From: Aldehydirespirator sp965203575
GTDB lineage: Bacteria; Actinomycetota; Acidimicrobiia; Acidimicrobiales; Aldehydirespiratoraceae
Assembly: GCA_965203575.1 (NCBI GenBank)
Contig: OZ241894.1
Location: 310,001 to 374,000, forward strand
Direction: 5' to 3'
DNA: 64,000 bases
Below the pieces are notes generated by a model. That model did no database searches. It was not told the origin of the DNA and was given only the letters and a program-made list of their open reading frames with translations. The translations under genes were made by a program, and so were the position numbers. How positions within the stretch are numbered: position 1 is the stretch's first letter; every line of letters begins with the position of its first letter. Shown here piece by piece: positions 39,267 through 46,984 of the stretch.

Positions 39267-41642
39267 TCAGGATCGAAGGGTAGCACCGGTACGGCGGGAG
39301 GTCTCGTCTATGCAGCGCTGGCGGATCTCGGCCACCTCGGCATCGGTGAGGGTGCGGTCCGGTGCCTGGAACCGCAGCCGGTAGGCCAGGCTGCGGGAGC
39401 CCTCAGGCACGCCGGACCCGCGGTACGAGTCGAACAGCTCGACACGGGCCAGCAGCGATCCGGCCGAGGCTCGCAGGGCCCGCTCGACCTGGACCGCAGC
39501 CACCTCGTCGGGCACAACGAAGGCCAGGTCCACGTCACTGGGCGGGTACTTGCTGACCGGGCGGTAACGGCGCCGGGTCCGGGGGCCCTCGAGCACCTGT
39601 TGCAGGTCGAGATGCAGCCATGCCACCCGACCGGACACCCCGCAGGCCTCCAGCACCTCGGGGTCGACCTCCCCCACCGCGCCGCGCGCCCGCCCGGCCA
39701 CCACCACTTCGGCGGATCGGGTGGGATGCATTCCCGGAAGCACGGCGGCGCGCATCTCGACCGCAGGCAGCGCCAGCGCCTCGGCCAGCAGGTCGAGCAC
39801 TGCCACCGCGGCCGGGGCCTCGGTGCCCGACAGCGCCACGGCCAGGAACTCCCGCTCGTCGGGGAGCAGCTGACCCTCCGGTACCGGCAGGTAGACGTGA
39901 CCGATCTCGAACAGCCGCACATCCCCGTTGAAGTGGCGTTGGTTGTGCGCCACCGCCCGCAGCTGGCCGGGCAGCAGCGATGTCCTCAGCACCGACTCGC
40001 CGTCGTCGACCGGATTGGACAGGGTGATGCCGTCCTCGGCCAGGCCCACCGCGGCCAGCGCGCCGGGCGCCACGAAAGGCATCGGCTGGGTCTCCAGGCA
40101 GCCCGCGCCCACGAGCACGTCGCGCACCAGGCGACGGTCCTTCTGGTACTGCGACAGCCCTCCGGCCTCGTTGGCGGTGGGGACGGTGCGCTCGATGCTC
40201 TCGTATCCGTGGAGGCGGGCGATCTCCTCGGAGATGTCGGTCTCGGTCTCGGTGTCCCAGCGCCATGTCGGGATGGACACGTCCAGTTCGGTGTCACCGG
40301 CAGGGTCCACGCCGAAGCCGATGGAGCGCAGATGCCCGGTCATCGCCTCCGTGCTCAGGCCGGTGCCGAGCAGGCTGTTCACCCTCGACGCGCGCACCCG
40401 CAGCGGGCGGCGGTCCGGCAGGTTGCCGCGCTCGTCGATGAGACCCGGTGCAACCTTGGCTCCCTGCTCCACCGCCAGTTGGACGAAGCGGTTCATGCAG
40501 CGCTCTACGTTGTAGCCCCAGTCGGTGCCCCGCCGGAACCGGGTCGAGGCCTCGCTGGAGAGGTTCAGCCGCTTGGCTGTCCGCGAAATGGACGGCGGGT
40601 CCCACCACGCCATCTCGACCAGCACGTCGGTGGTGTCGGCGTCGATCTCGGTGGACGCCCCGCCCATCACCCCGGCGATGCCGATTGCCCCGTCGTCGCC
40701 GTCGGCGATCACTCCGTCGCCGTCGGAGAGGGTGCGGTGCTGGCCGTCGAGGGTTGTGATCGTTTCGCCGTCGCTGGCCCGGCGCACCCGGATCCGGGAT
40801 CCGCTGACCCGGCCCAGGTCGAAGGTGTGGCTTGGCTGGCCCAACTCGAGCATCACGTAGTTGGAGATGTCGACGATGAGGTTGATGGGACGCTGGCCCA
40901 GCGCGGTCAGCCGGTTGGCCATCCACGCCGGCGACGGGCCCTGCGGAGCGTTGCGCAGCACCCGCCCGACGAAGCGGCCGCACAGCGTCGGGTCGACGAT
41001 CTCCACGTCGACGGCCTCCGAGATGTCGGGGCCCGAAGCGGGTGTCGACCAGTCGGGAGGCTCGAAGGCAACACCCAGGCCGGCCGCGAGGTCGCGGGCC
41101 ACGCCCATGACCGACAGGGCGTCGGGCCGGTTGGCGCCGACGTCGAGGTCCCACAGCACGTCGGGCTGCAGGCCGAGGGCCTCGGCCAGCGGCGTTCCCG
41201 GCTCGGCGCCGGGCGCGACCCGGTCGTTGAGGATCATGATGCCCTCGGCGTCGACGCCCATGTCGAGCTCGATCTCCGAGCAGCACATGCCCTCGGAGGT
41301 CTGGCCTCTCAGCTTGCGGCGGGCTATCTCCAGACCGCTGGGCATCACTGCCCCCACCCGGGCCAGCGGCACCAGGTCGCCGACCGCCATGTTGAACGCC
41401 CCGCAGCACACCTGCAGGGTCGAGCCTGAGCCGTCGTCCACGTCGACGAGCTGGATCCGGTCGGCATCGGGGTGGGGGCGCAGGTCCAGCACCCTGCCCA
41501 GCACCACGCCGCCGGGCATCGCACCGGTGACGGTCATCTCCTCCACCGTCAGTCCCAGCGCGCTCAGCACGTCGCTGAGCGCGGCAGGTTCACCCCCGAT
41601 ATCGGGAGCGAACTCCCTGAGCCACGACAGCAGAACCTTCAT
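39267..41642 (-). CDS. pheT: Phenylalanine--tRNA ligase, beta subunit
   Basis: The 791-residue beta chain of the (alpha-beta)2 enzyme that charges tRNA-Phe. Visible parts: the N-terminal EMAP/OB-like tRNA-binding domain (VVLGRVLDLRPHPDADRIQL, residues ~45-65), the B3/B4 editing domain, the B5 domain (RVNSLLGTGLS), the catalytic-like core (YQKDRRLVRDVLVGAG, FEIGHVY), and the C-terminal anticodon-binding fold (KYPPSDVDLAFVV, DSYRG, SLAYRLRFQ). It directly follows pheS with a 16-base gap. Confidence 0.95.
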   Translation of the reverse strand: MKVLLSWLREFAPDIGGEPAALSDVLSALGLTVEEMTVTGAMPGGVVLGRVLDLRPHPDADRIQLVDVDDGSGSTLQVCCGAFNMAVGDLVPLARVGAVMPSGLEIARRKLRGQTSEGMCCSEIELDMGVDAEGIMILNDRVAPGAEPGTPLAEALGLQPDVLWDLDVGANRPDALSVMGVARDLAAGLGVAFEPPDWSTPASGPDISEAVDVEIVDPTLCGRFVGRVLRNAPQGPSPAWMANRLTALGQRPINLIVDISNYVMLELGQPSHTFDLGRVSGSRIRVRRASDGETITTLDGQHRTLSDGDGVIADGDDGAIGIAGVMGGASTEIDADTTDVLVEMAWWDPPSISRTAKRLNLSSEASTRFRRGTDWGYNVERCMNRFVQLAVEQGAKVAPGLIDERGNLPDRRPLRVRASRVNSLLGTGLSTEAMTGHLRSIGFGVDPAGDTELDVSIPTWRWDTETETDISEEIARLHGYESIERTVPTANEAGGLSQYQKDRRLVRDVLVGAGCLETQPMPFVAPGALAAVGLAEDGITLSNPVDDGESVLRTSLLPGQLRAVAHNQRHFNGDVRLFEIGHVYLPVPEGQLLPDEREFLAVALSGTEAPAAVAVLDLLAEALALPAVEMRAAVLPGMHPTRSAEVVVAGRARGAVGEVDPEVLEACGVSGRVAWLHLDLQQVLEGPRTRRRYRPVSKYPPSDVDLAFVVPDEVAAVQVERALRASAGSLLARVELFDSYRGSGVPEGSRSLAYRLRFQAPDRTLTDAEVAEIRQRCIDETSRRTGATLRS

Positions 41643-41658
41643 CGGGGATCCAGCCTCA

Positions 41659-42666
41659 TCAGAACTGGCTCAGGAAGCGAACGTCGTTGTTGACGAACTC
41701 GCGGATGTCGTCGATCTCGTGGCGCATCACCGCCAACCGGTCGATACCGAAGCCGAAGGCGAAACCCTGCCACTCCTCGGGATCGATACCGCAGTTGCTC
41801 AACACGTTGGGATGGACCATCCCGCAGCCGCCCAGCTCCAGCCAGGAGCCGTCGGGGCGGGAGATGTCGAACTCTGCGGACGGCTCGGTGAACGGGAAGT
41901 ACGACGGGCGGAGCCGGCTCTTGACCTCGCCCCCGAAGAAGGCCCTGACGAACTCGTCGATGGTGCCGGCGAGGTCGCCCATCGTGATGTTGCGGTCCAC
42001 GGCCAAGCCCTCGATCTGGTTGAAGGCCGGCAGGTGCGTCGCGTCGGCGGTGTCGGCCCGGAAGGTCCGGCCCGGCGCCACGATGTAGACGGGCGGCTTG
42101 CGGTTCTCCATCACCCGGATCTGCACCGGCGATGTGTGCGAGCGCAGCATCACCTCCTCGGGCTCACCGAGGTTGACGAAGATGGTGTCGAAGCTGCCCC
42201 GGGCCGGGTGCCAGTCGGGGATGTTGAGGGCCTCGAAGTTGTACCAGGCGCTCTCGACCTCGGGACCCTCGGCGACCGTGTATCCCATCCCCACGAACAC
42301 GTCCTCGAGGCGATCGCGGGCCTGGGTGACGGGATGGAAGTGGCCTCTGCGCAACGGTGCGGTCTGGGGCAGCCGCTCGGTGAGGTCGAGCCTCTCAGCC
42401 GCGTAGCGGTCGGCCCGGCCCGCTGCCGTCAACCGGGCCCGGGCCTCGGCCGCAGCAGCCTCGACCCGGCCCCGGGCCTCGTTGAGAAGGCGCCCGGCCT
42501 CGGCCCGCGCGCCCGGGTCGAGCTCACCGAGCTTGCGCTTGGCCTCGGTGAACTGCGAGCGGCGGCCCAGCAGCTCCCGCTCGATGCCGGCCACGGCGTC
42601 GAGGTCGGCGGCCGCGGCGAGGCGCTCGGTGGCGTCGGCGGCAGCCTGCTCGTAGCCCTCCATCAT
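41659..42666 (-). CDS. pheS: Phenylalanine--tRNA ligase, alpha subunit
   Basis: The catalytic class II chain, 335 residues. An N-terminal coiled coil (about residues 1-85) is followed by GHFHPVTQARDRLEDVFVGMG split over two motifs, motif 2 around LLRSHTSPVQIR (here MLRSHTSPVQIRVM), FRADTADATHLPAFNQIEGL, and motif 3 in FAFGFGIDRLAVMRHEI. ATG at 42666 or the next ATG at 42663 are both possible. Typical pheST order. Confidence 0.95.
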   Translation of the reverse strand: MMEGYEQAAADATERLAAAADLDAVAGIERELLGRRSQFTEAKRKLGELDPGARAEAGRLLNEARGRVEAAAAEARARLTAAGRADRYAAERLDLTERLPQTAPLRRGHFHPVTQARDRLEDVFVGMGYTVAEGPEVESAWYNFEALNIPDWHPARGSFDTIFVNLGEPEEVMLRSHTSPVQIRVMENRKPPVYIVAPGRTFRADTADATHLPAFNQIEGLAVDRNITMGDLAGTIDEFVRAFFGGEVKSRLRPSYFPFTEPSAEFDISRPDGSWLELGGCGMVHPNVLSNCGIDPEEWQGFAFGFGIDRLAVMRHEIDDIREFVNNDVRFLSQF

Positions 42667-42708
42667 CCGAGCAAGGCTAGGGCGCAGTGACGCCTGCCCG
42701 ACGGAATG

Positions 42709-43503
42709 TCAGGGTCGGCGGCGGTATTCGAAGGCGAGGATGGTGGCGGCCATGGCCACGTTGAGGGATTCGGTGTCGCCCGCCAGCGGGATCCGTACCC
42801 GGATGTCGGCAGGCGCGAGGATCGAGTTGTCGAGGCCGTGGGACTCGGATCCCAGCACCAGGGCCACCGGACCCTGCCCGGCGAGCACACCGGAGTCATG
42901 GGCCTCGCCCTCACGCGAGTCGGCGGCCACTATCGACGCTCCGGCCTCCCGGAGAGTCTTCAGCGCGGCACCGGCATCCTCTGCCCCCACAACCGGCACC
43001 CGTAGCACCGAGCCGGCCGAAGCCCTGACGGCCTTGGGCGCCCACGGGTCGGCGCCGCCCGCCACGACCACGCAGCAAGCTGCGCAGGCCTCCGCGGTTC
43101 GGATGATGGTCCCGGTGTTGCCCGGATCAGAGACCCCTACGAGAACGAGCGCGAGATCGTCTCGCGCCATCGATCCGGGCATGACCGCCTGCGGCTTGTC
43201 GGTCAGCGCCAGCATTGGCTGGGGACTCACTGCGGGCGCCACCGATTGGAAGGCCTGATCGGTCAGCACCATCACCTCTACACCCGGAGTGAGCCGGTCT
43301 AGGACATCCCGGACCGGTAGTGAGCCCAAAGCCGACTCGGCCGTGACCACGACCGAAGGCTCGATGCCGGCTGCCAGCGCCTCCGACAGGGTGCGCGGCC
43401 CCTCCAGCATCACCGTGGCGTCCCCTCGCGCGCGCCGGCGCACGAGGCGGCGCAGCTCGGCTACCCGCTGATTGCGCGGCCCGAGCGCGCTAGGTCCGGT
43501 CAG
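42709..43503 (-). CDS. TrmH/SpoU family RNA 2'-O-methyltransferase
   Basis: A SPOUT methyltransferase that modifies ribose in rRNA or tRNA. An N-terminal substrate-binding part (NQRVAELRRLVRRRARG...MLEGPRTLSEAL) is followed by the knot: VGVSDPGNTGTIIRTAEA, ALVLGSESHGLDN and IPLAGDTESLNVAMAATI, the three family motifs. There is no ATG, GTG or TTG where the family N-terminus should begin. The nearest candidate is a CTG at 43503 overlapping the rplT stop (CTGA); the next standard codon would be a GTG well inside the first domain. I set the start at the CTG with low certainty. Such genes often sit between rplT and pheS. Confidence 0.85.
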   Translation of the reverse strand: MTGPSALGPRNQRVAELRRLVRRRARGDATVMLEGPRTLSEALAAGIEPSVVVTAESALGSLPVRDVLDRLTPGVEVMVLTDQAFQSVAPAVSPQPMLALTDKPQAVMPGSMARDDLALVLVGVSDPGNTGTIIRTAEACAACCVVVAGGADPWAPKAVRASAGSVLRVPVVGAEDAGAALKTLREAGASIVAADSREGEAHDSGVLAGQGPVALVLGSESHGLDNSILAPADIRVRIPLAGDTESLNVAMAATILAFEYRRRP

Positions 43504-43874
43504 CTCGCCTGGGCCTGGGCCGCGGAGGCTGCGGAGGCCGCCTCGACCAGCGCCGAGAAGGCGTCGGGGTCGTTGACGGCCAGGTCGGCCAGGATCTTGC
43601 GGTCGACCTCGATGCCGGCTGCCTTCAGCCCGGCGATGAAGCGACTGTAGGACGTGCCTCGCTGGCGGCAGGCGGCGTTGATCCGCTGGATCCATAGCCG
43701 GCGGAAGTCGTTCTTGCGAGCCCGGCGGTCGCGGAACGCGTAGTTGCCCGAGTGCATGAGCTGCTCGTTGGCTGAACGCCACGACCGGGACTTGTTGCCG
43801 TAGTAGCCCTTGGCCCGCGACAGCAGCGCCCGGCGGCGGCGCCTCGACTGGGCGGGTCGCGTCACTCTGGCCAT
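43500..43874 (-). CDS. rplT: Ribosomal protein L20
   Basis: A 124-residue early-assembly protein of the large subunit. Basic start (RPAQSRRRRRALLSRAKGYYG), then KSRSWRSANEQLMHSGNYAFRDRR split over the family motif, LWIQRINAACR and the globular C-terminal part with DRKILADLAVNDPDAFSALV. Part of infC-rpmI-rplT. Its C-terminal Ala/Gln tail is slightly long. The stop overlaps the putative CTG start of the methyltransferase. Confidence 0.96.
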   Translation of the reverse strand: MARVTRPAQSRRRRRALLSRAKGYYGNKSRSWRSANEQLMHSGNYAFRDRRARKNDFRRLWIQRINAACRQRGTSYSRFIAGLKAAGIEVDRKILADLAVNDPDAFSALVEAASAASAAQAQAS

Positions 43875-43913
43875 CGAATCGTCACCTTCTTCTTCGTGTT
43901 GCCTGCAGTTGGG

Positions 43914-44105
43914 CTATATGCCGAGGTCCCGAAGCATCCTCTCATCCGACGAGGACACCTCGGTCGGGGGCCGCAACTGGCGCTTGCGCTTGGGAGACTT
44001 CTTCTCGAGGATGTGGTTCTTGTTGGTCCGGCGGCGCCGCAGCTTGCCGGAGCCGGTGCGCCGGAAGCGCTTGGCTGCGCCCCGGTGTGTCTTCATCTTG
44101 GGCAT
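43914..44105 (-). CDS. rpmI: Ribosomal protein L35
   Basis: A 63-residue, very basic protein: MPKMKTHRGAAKRFRRTGSG at the start, then KLRRRRTNKNHILEKKSPKR. This is the normal L35 pattern, between infC and rplT. Confidence 0.95.
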   Translation of the reverse strand: MPKMKTHRGAAKRFRRTGSGKLRRRRTNKNHILEKKSPKRKRQLRPPTEVSSSDERMLRDLGI

Positions 44106-44164
44106 GGTGGATCTTCTCTGGTTCGACTGCTCGCCTCGGTGTGAGAGCGAAAGGCCGGTGACGT

Positions 44165-44767
44165 TTACTCCGCGGTGCCGGGCTGGGGCGTCTCGGTGGC
44201 GGCCATGGCGGCCTCGGCCTCCAGTCTACGGCGGTGCCGGGCCTGTGCCTGCTTGTCGGGAGCGAGCACCATCACCATGTTGCGGCCGTCCTGACGGGGC
44301 TGGAACTCCACCTTGCCCACATGCTCGACGGTCTCGGCCACATCGTCGAGGATCTTCCTGCCGAGCTCCGGATGCTGGACCTCGCGTCCCCGGAACATGA
44401 TCGTGACCTTGACCTTGTTGCCCTCGCCCAGGAACTTCTCGACTCTGCGGGTCTTGGTCTCGAAGTCGCCCCGACCGATCTTGGGCCGGTACTTCATCTC
44501 CTTGACCATGACGTTGGACGACTTGCGGCGGGATTCCTTGGCCCGCTGGGCCGCCTCGTACTTGAACTTGCCGTAGTCCATGATTCGGCAGACGGGTGGG
44601 TTGGCCGCCTCCGCCACCTCGACGAGGTCGCGCCCCGCGGCCCGGGCCAGATTCAGCGCCTCCTGAAGCGTCCTAATGCCGATCTGCTGACCATCCTCCC
44701 CCACGAGGCGCACCTCGGGGGCCCGGATCTGGTCATTGATGTTGGGCTCTTCGCCTGGCGGTGCTAT
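44165..44767 (-). CDS. infC: Translation initiation factor IF-3, probable ATA start
   Basis: Binds the 30S subunit and checks the start codon. The N domain has NINDQIRAPEVRLVGEDG and the linker after MDYGKFKYEA; the C domain has KEMKYRPKIGRGDFETK, FLGEGNKVKVTIMFRGRE and HPELGRKILDDV. The common N-terminal NDQIRAPEVRLVG block lies upstream of the first GTG (44713), and no ATG, GTG, TTG or CTG exists between it and the in-frame stop. The frame offers ATA at 44767 with AGGAG nine bases ahead. Rare AUU/AUC/AUA starts are a known trait of infC and make its translation self-limiting. An ATC at 44740 is the other option. 200 residues with the ATA. Confidence 0.93.
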   Translation of the reverse strand: MAPPGEEPNINDQIRAPEVRLVGEDGQQIGIRTLQEALNLARAAGRDLVEVAEAANPPVCRIMDYGKFKYEAAQRAKESRRKSSNVMVKEMKYRPKIGRGDFETKTRRVEKFLGEGNKVKVTIMFRGREVQHPELGRKILDDVAETVEHVGKVEFQPRQDGRNMVMVLAPDKQAQARHRRRLEAEAAMAATETPQPGTAE

Positions 44768-44813
44768 CGCCTTTCACTCCTCGTGAGCACGGAACCTCCG
44801 TATTCGGGCGGAA

Positions 44814-44835
44814 CGCCCCGGCCGCGGCCGGGGCG
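44814..44835 (-). promoter_or_regulatory. 22-bp perfect palindrome in the infC leader
   Basis: The 22 bases are fully self-complementary (CGCCCCGGCC, then GC, then its reverse). In the infC transcript this would be a strong hairpin 46 bases before the ATA start. It could be part of a leader control of infC-rpmI-rplT, or a shared terminator-like stem. Confidence 0.55.
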
Positions 44836-44859
44836 CATGTCCGCTGGATTGACCCCGGT

Positions 44860-44890
44860 AGGGTAGCAGCCGGTCGCGGCACGCGGCCAA
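44860..44890 (-). promoter_or_regulatory. Candidate infC operon promoter
   Basis: Minus strand: extended -10 TGCTACCCT (TACCCT at 44860-44865) with TTGGCC at 44885-44890. The 19-base spacing is long, but the extended -10 partly makes up for it. Confidence 0.35.
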
Positions 44891-44923
44891 GCCCATCTGC
44901 GAGCGTGAGCCGGAGGTGTTCGG

Positions 44924-45463
44924 ATGAGCACGCTGTGGACCCCTGGAGGGGAAGTACCGGTAGGCGATCGCAGCACCGGACCCGCCGACGAGCCGGCAGC
45001 CCGAGACGATGCGGCCGCCGCGCCCGAGGGCTTCGACCTCGACAGCCTGTCGCCGGAGGAGCGCGAGCAGGCCGAGCAGTACATACGGGAGCTGGCCGAA
45101 TCCCGCGAGCGGCTCAAGGCGGTGCCCGCTTCGGTGGTGGTCTCCAACCACGCCATGGGCCTGTACGAGCTGGCCGCCCTTCACCTCTCCAGCCAGCCAG
45201 CGAACTTTGCGGAGGGGGCGGTGGCGATCGACGCCCTGGGCGCGCTGCTGGACGGGATGAAGGGCCGCCTCGGCGAGGCGGAGCCCACCCTGCAGGACGC
45301 CCTGTCTCAGATCCGGATGGCCTTCGTCCAGCTCAAGAACCGCCCGAGCGAGGACGGAGACGCATCCAGGGACGACTCGCCCGACGACGATGCGGCGTCC
45401 AGAAACGACCCACCCTCGGACTCCGACGACAGCGCGCCCGCCGACTCGGACGATTCCGGCTGA
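44924..45463 (+). CDS. DUF1844 family protein
   Basis: A 179-residue cytoplasmic protein with the DUF1844 core MGLYELAALHLSSQPANFAE and AIDALGALLDGMKGRL (about residues 77-120), a conserved short helical domain of unknown function that often lies beside infC. The ends are low complexity: an Ala/Pro/Asp-rich start and a C-terminus made of Asp/Ser/Pro. GGAGG seven bases before the ATG supports the start. It is divergent from infC, sharing a 156-base control region. Confidence 0.8.
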   Translation: MSTLWTPGGEVPVGDRSTGPADEPAARDDAAAAPEGFDLDSLSPEEREQAEQYIRELAESRERLKAVPASVVVSNHAMGLYELAALHLSSQPANFAEGAVAIDALGALLDGMKGRLGEAEPTLQDALSQIRMAFVQLKNRPSEDGDASRDDSPDDDAASRNDPPSDSDDSAPADSDDSG

Positions 45464-45595
45464 GTGGACGACGAGCGCATCGGTCGGCTCAGCCCCGACC
45501 GTCAGACGAGGTTGAACAGCGGATCTTCGCCTCGTCCATCCACATGCGGCCATCATCCCATAGCAGTGTAATATTTTTCAAGCATTATAAGTATG

Positions 45596-45623
45596 TTTGA
45601 ATGTTTTGAACTGCTGATAGAGT
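45596..45623 (+). promoter_or_regulatory. Promoter of the SbcD-like gene, probably leaderless
   Basis: TTTGAA (45596-45601), 16 bases, TAGAGT (45618-45623), then 7 bases to an ATG at 45631. This puts the expected RNA start on the ATG. It lies in a sudden AT-rich patch (45560-45635). Confidence 0.55.
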
Positions 45624-45630
45624 GTTGTCA

Positions 45631-46851
45631 ATGGAATCCTGCGTCTCAGACCCTCCAACCGCCGACGGCCGGTACAATCCGAACATGGTCAAGTTCGTGC
45701 ATACCGCCGACTGGCAGCTCGGCATGACCCGCCACTTCCTGCATGGCGAGGCCCAAGCGCGTTTCGACGCCGCCCGCATCGAGGCTGTCGGTTCAATCGG
45801 GGAGCTGGCCGCGACGGAGGGCTGTGCCTTCGTCGTGGTCTGCGGCGACGTGTTCGAGTCGAACCAGGTAGACCGGAAGGTGCTGCTTCGAGCCCTCGAG
45901 AAGATGCGCGCCAACCCCGAGGTCGACTTCTACCTGCTGCCCGGCAACCACGACCCGCTCGACGCGTCGTCGATATTCGGATCTCGGACTTTCGCCGACA
46001 ACAAGCCCGACAACGTGAAGGTGCTGCGGGAATCCGAGCCGCTACAGGCGGCGCCCGGCGTGGAGTTGGTCCCGGCGCCGTGGACGAGCAAGCGTCCGCT
46101 CACCGATCTGGTGAACGACGCCTGCAAGGAGCTCGGCCCGACCGACGCGGTCCGCATTGTCGTCGCCCACGGCGCGGTCGCCGCCTACGGAGCGGTTGCC
46201 GGGCCACGGCGGGTGGATGCACTGTCACCGGACGAGCACAACCCGGCGCTCGTCTCGCTGGCGAAGCTCCGGGAGAGGATCGGGGAAGGGCTGATCCACT
46301 ACGCGGCGCTCGGCGACCGCCACTCGACCACTGACGTGGGAGACACCGGCCGAGTCTGGTACTCGGGTGCGCCCGAGCCCACCGACTACAACGAGACCGA
46401 CCCGGGGAACGTACTCGTCGTCGACCTCGACGCGGAGAAGGTGAACGTCGAGACCCGCCCGGTAGGCGCCTGGAGGTTCGAGCGCCGAGACTGGGAGTTG
46501 AGCGGCGACGCGGACATCGACGCACTGGAGCAATGGCTGTCAGACCTCGGCGACAAGTCGCGGACGATCGTCAAACTGGCGTTGATCGGCCAAGTCTCGG
46601 TGGCCCAGAAGGCGAGACTCGACAACCTGCTCGACCACCACTCCGATCTGCTGGCAGCTCTCGAGACTTGGGATAGGCGCAGCGAACTGGCAGTGATTCC
46701 CGACGGCGCAGACCTTGACGACTTCGGACTCTCAGGCTACGCGCACGAGGCGCTGGGTGAGCTGCGCGAGAAGGCCGAGTCGGGCGAGCAGGCTGTCGCG
46801 GCCCGTGACGCGCTGGCATTGCTGCACCGGCTCGCGGGAGCGGCCGAATGA
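45631..46851 (+). CDS. SbcD/Mre11-like metallophosphatase, DNA repair type
   Basis: A nuclease-like subunit that pairs with the SbcC-like ATPase downstream. Calcineurin-like motifs: HTADWQLG (motif I), VVCGDVFES (II), LPGNHDPLD (III), VVAHGAV (IV) and ALGDRHSTT (V). In motif I the His that usually follows (DWHLG) is Gln, which may be typical of this subgroup or reduce nuclease activity. The C-terminal ~120 residues form a capping and ATPase-contact domain. The start is ATG 45631 if the transcript is leaderless, or ATG 45685 (MVKFVHTADW). Its stop overlaps a mini-ORF start (ATGA). Confidence 0.85.
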   Translation: MESCVSDPPTADGRYNPNMVKFVHTADWQLGMTRHFLHGEAQARFDAARIEAVGSIGELAATEGCAFVVVCGDVFESNQVDRKVLLRALEKMRANPEVDFYLLPGNHDPLDASSIFGSRTFADNKPDNVKVLRESEPLQAAPGVELVPAPWTSKRPLTDLVNDACKELGPTDAVRIVVAHGAVAAYGAVAGPRRVDALSPDEHNPALVSLAKLRERIGEGLIHYAALGDRHSTTDVGDTGRVWYSGAPEPTDYNETDPGNVLVVDLDAEKVNVETRPVGAWRFERRDWELSGDADIDALEQWLSDLGDKSRTIVKLALIGQVSVAQKARLDNLLDHHSDLLAALETWDRRSELAVIPDGADLDDFGLSGYAHEALGELREKAESGEQAVAARDALALLHRLAGAAE

Positions 46852-46922
46852 GCGATGCACGCAGCACGCCGACCGCCGATTGGCAACAGGTGCTGCGCCG
46901 GCTGGCCGGAGCGGCCGAATGA
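46848..46922 (+). CDS. 24-codon mini-ORF between the SbcD-like and SbcC-like genes
   Basis: The ATG overlaps the upstream stop (ATGA), with GGAG seven bases before it. The peptide MSDARSTPTADWQQVL... ends in RRLAGAAE, nearly the same as the C-terminus of the SbcD-like protein (HRLAGAAE). The DNA is a diverged copy of that gene's 3' end, 71 bases on. Its TGA overlaps the next mini-ORF. It is probably a translation-coupling relay, not a functional peptide. Confidence 0.5.
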   Translation: MSDARSTPTADWQQVLRRLAGAAE

Positions 46923-46984
46923 GCGCCACCGTGCCAGGATCGTCCCGTCCACGACGGAACCGGCTTGAAGGAGTGTCCGAATGA
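46919..46984 (+). CDS. 21-codon mini-ORF between the SbcD-like and SbcC-like genes
   Basis: Overlaps the previous mini-ORF by ATGA and the SbcC-like start by ATGA. It starts seven bases after GGAG. The peptide MSATVPGSSRPRRNRLEGVS is basic with no known motif. It ends with AAGGAG seven bases before the SbcC-like ATG. Same relay logic as above. Confidence 0.5.
   Translation: MSATVPGSSRPRRNRLEGVSE

Noticed and set aside
39100..39270. A separate -35/-10 promoter for argC
   Set aside because: No hexamer pair with acceptable spacing could be defended; only the palindromic operator is reported.
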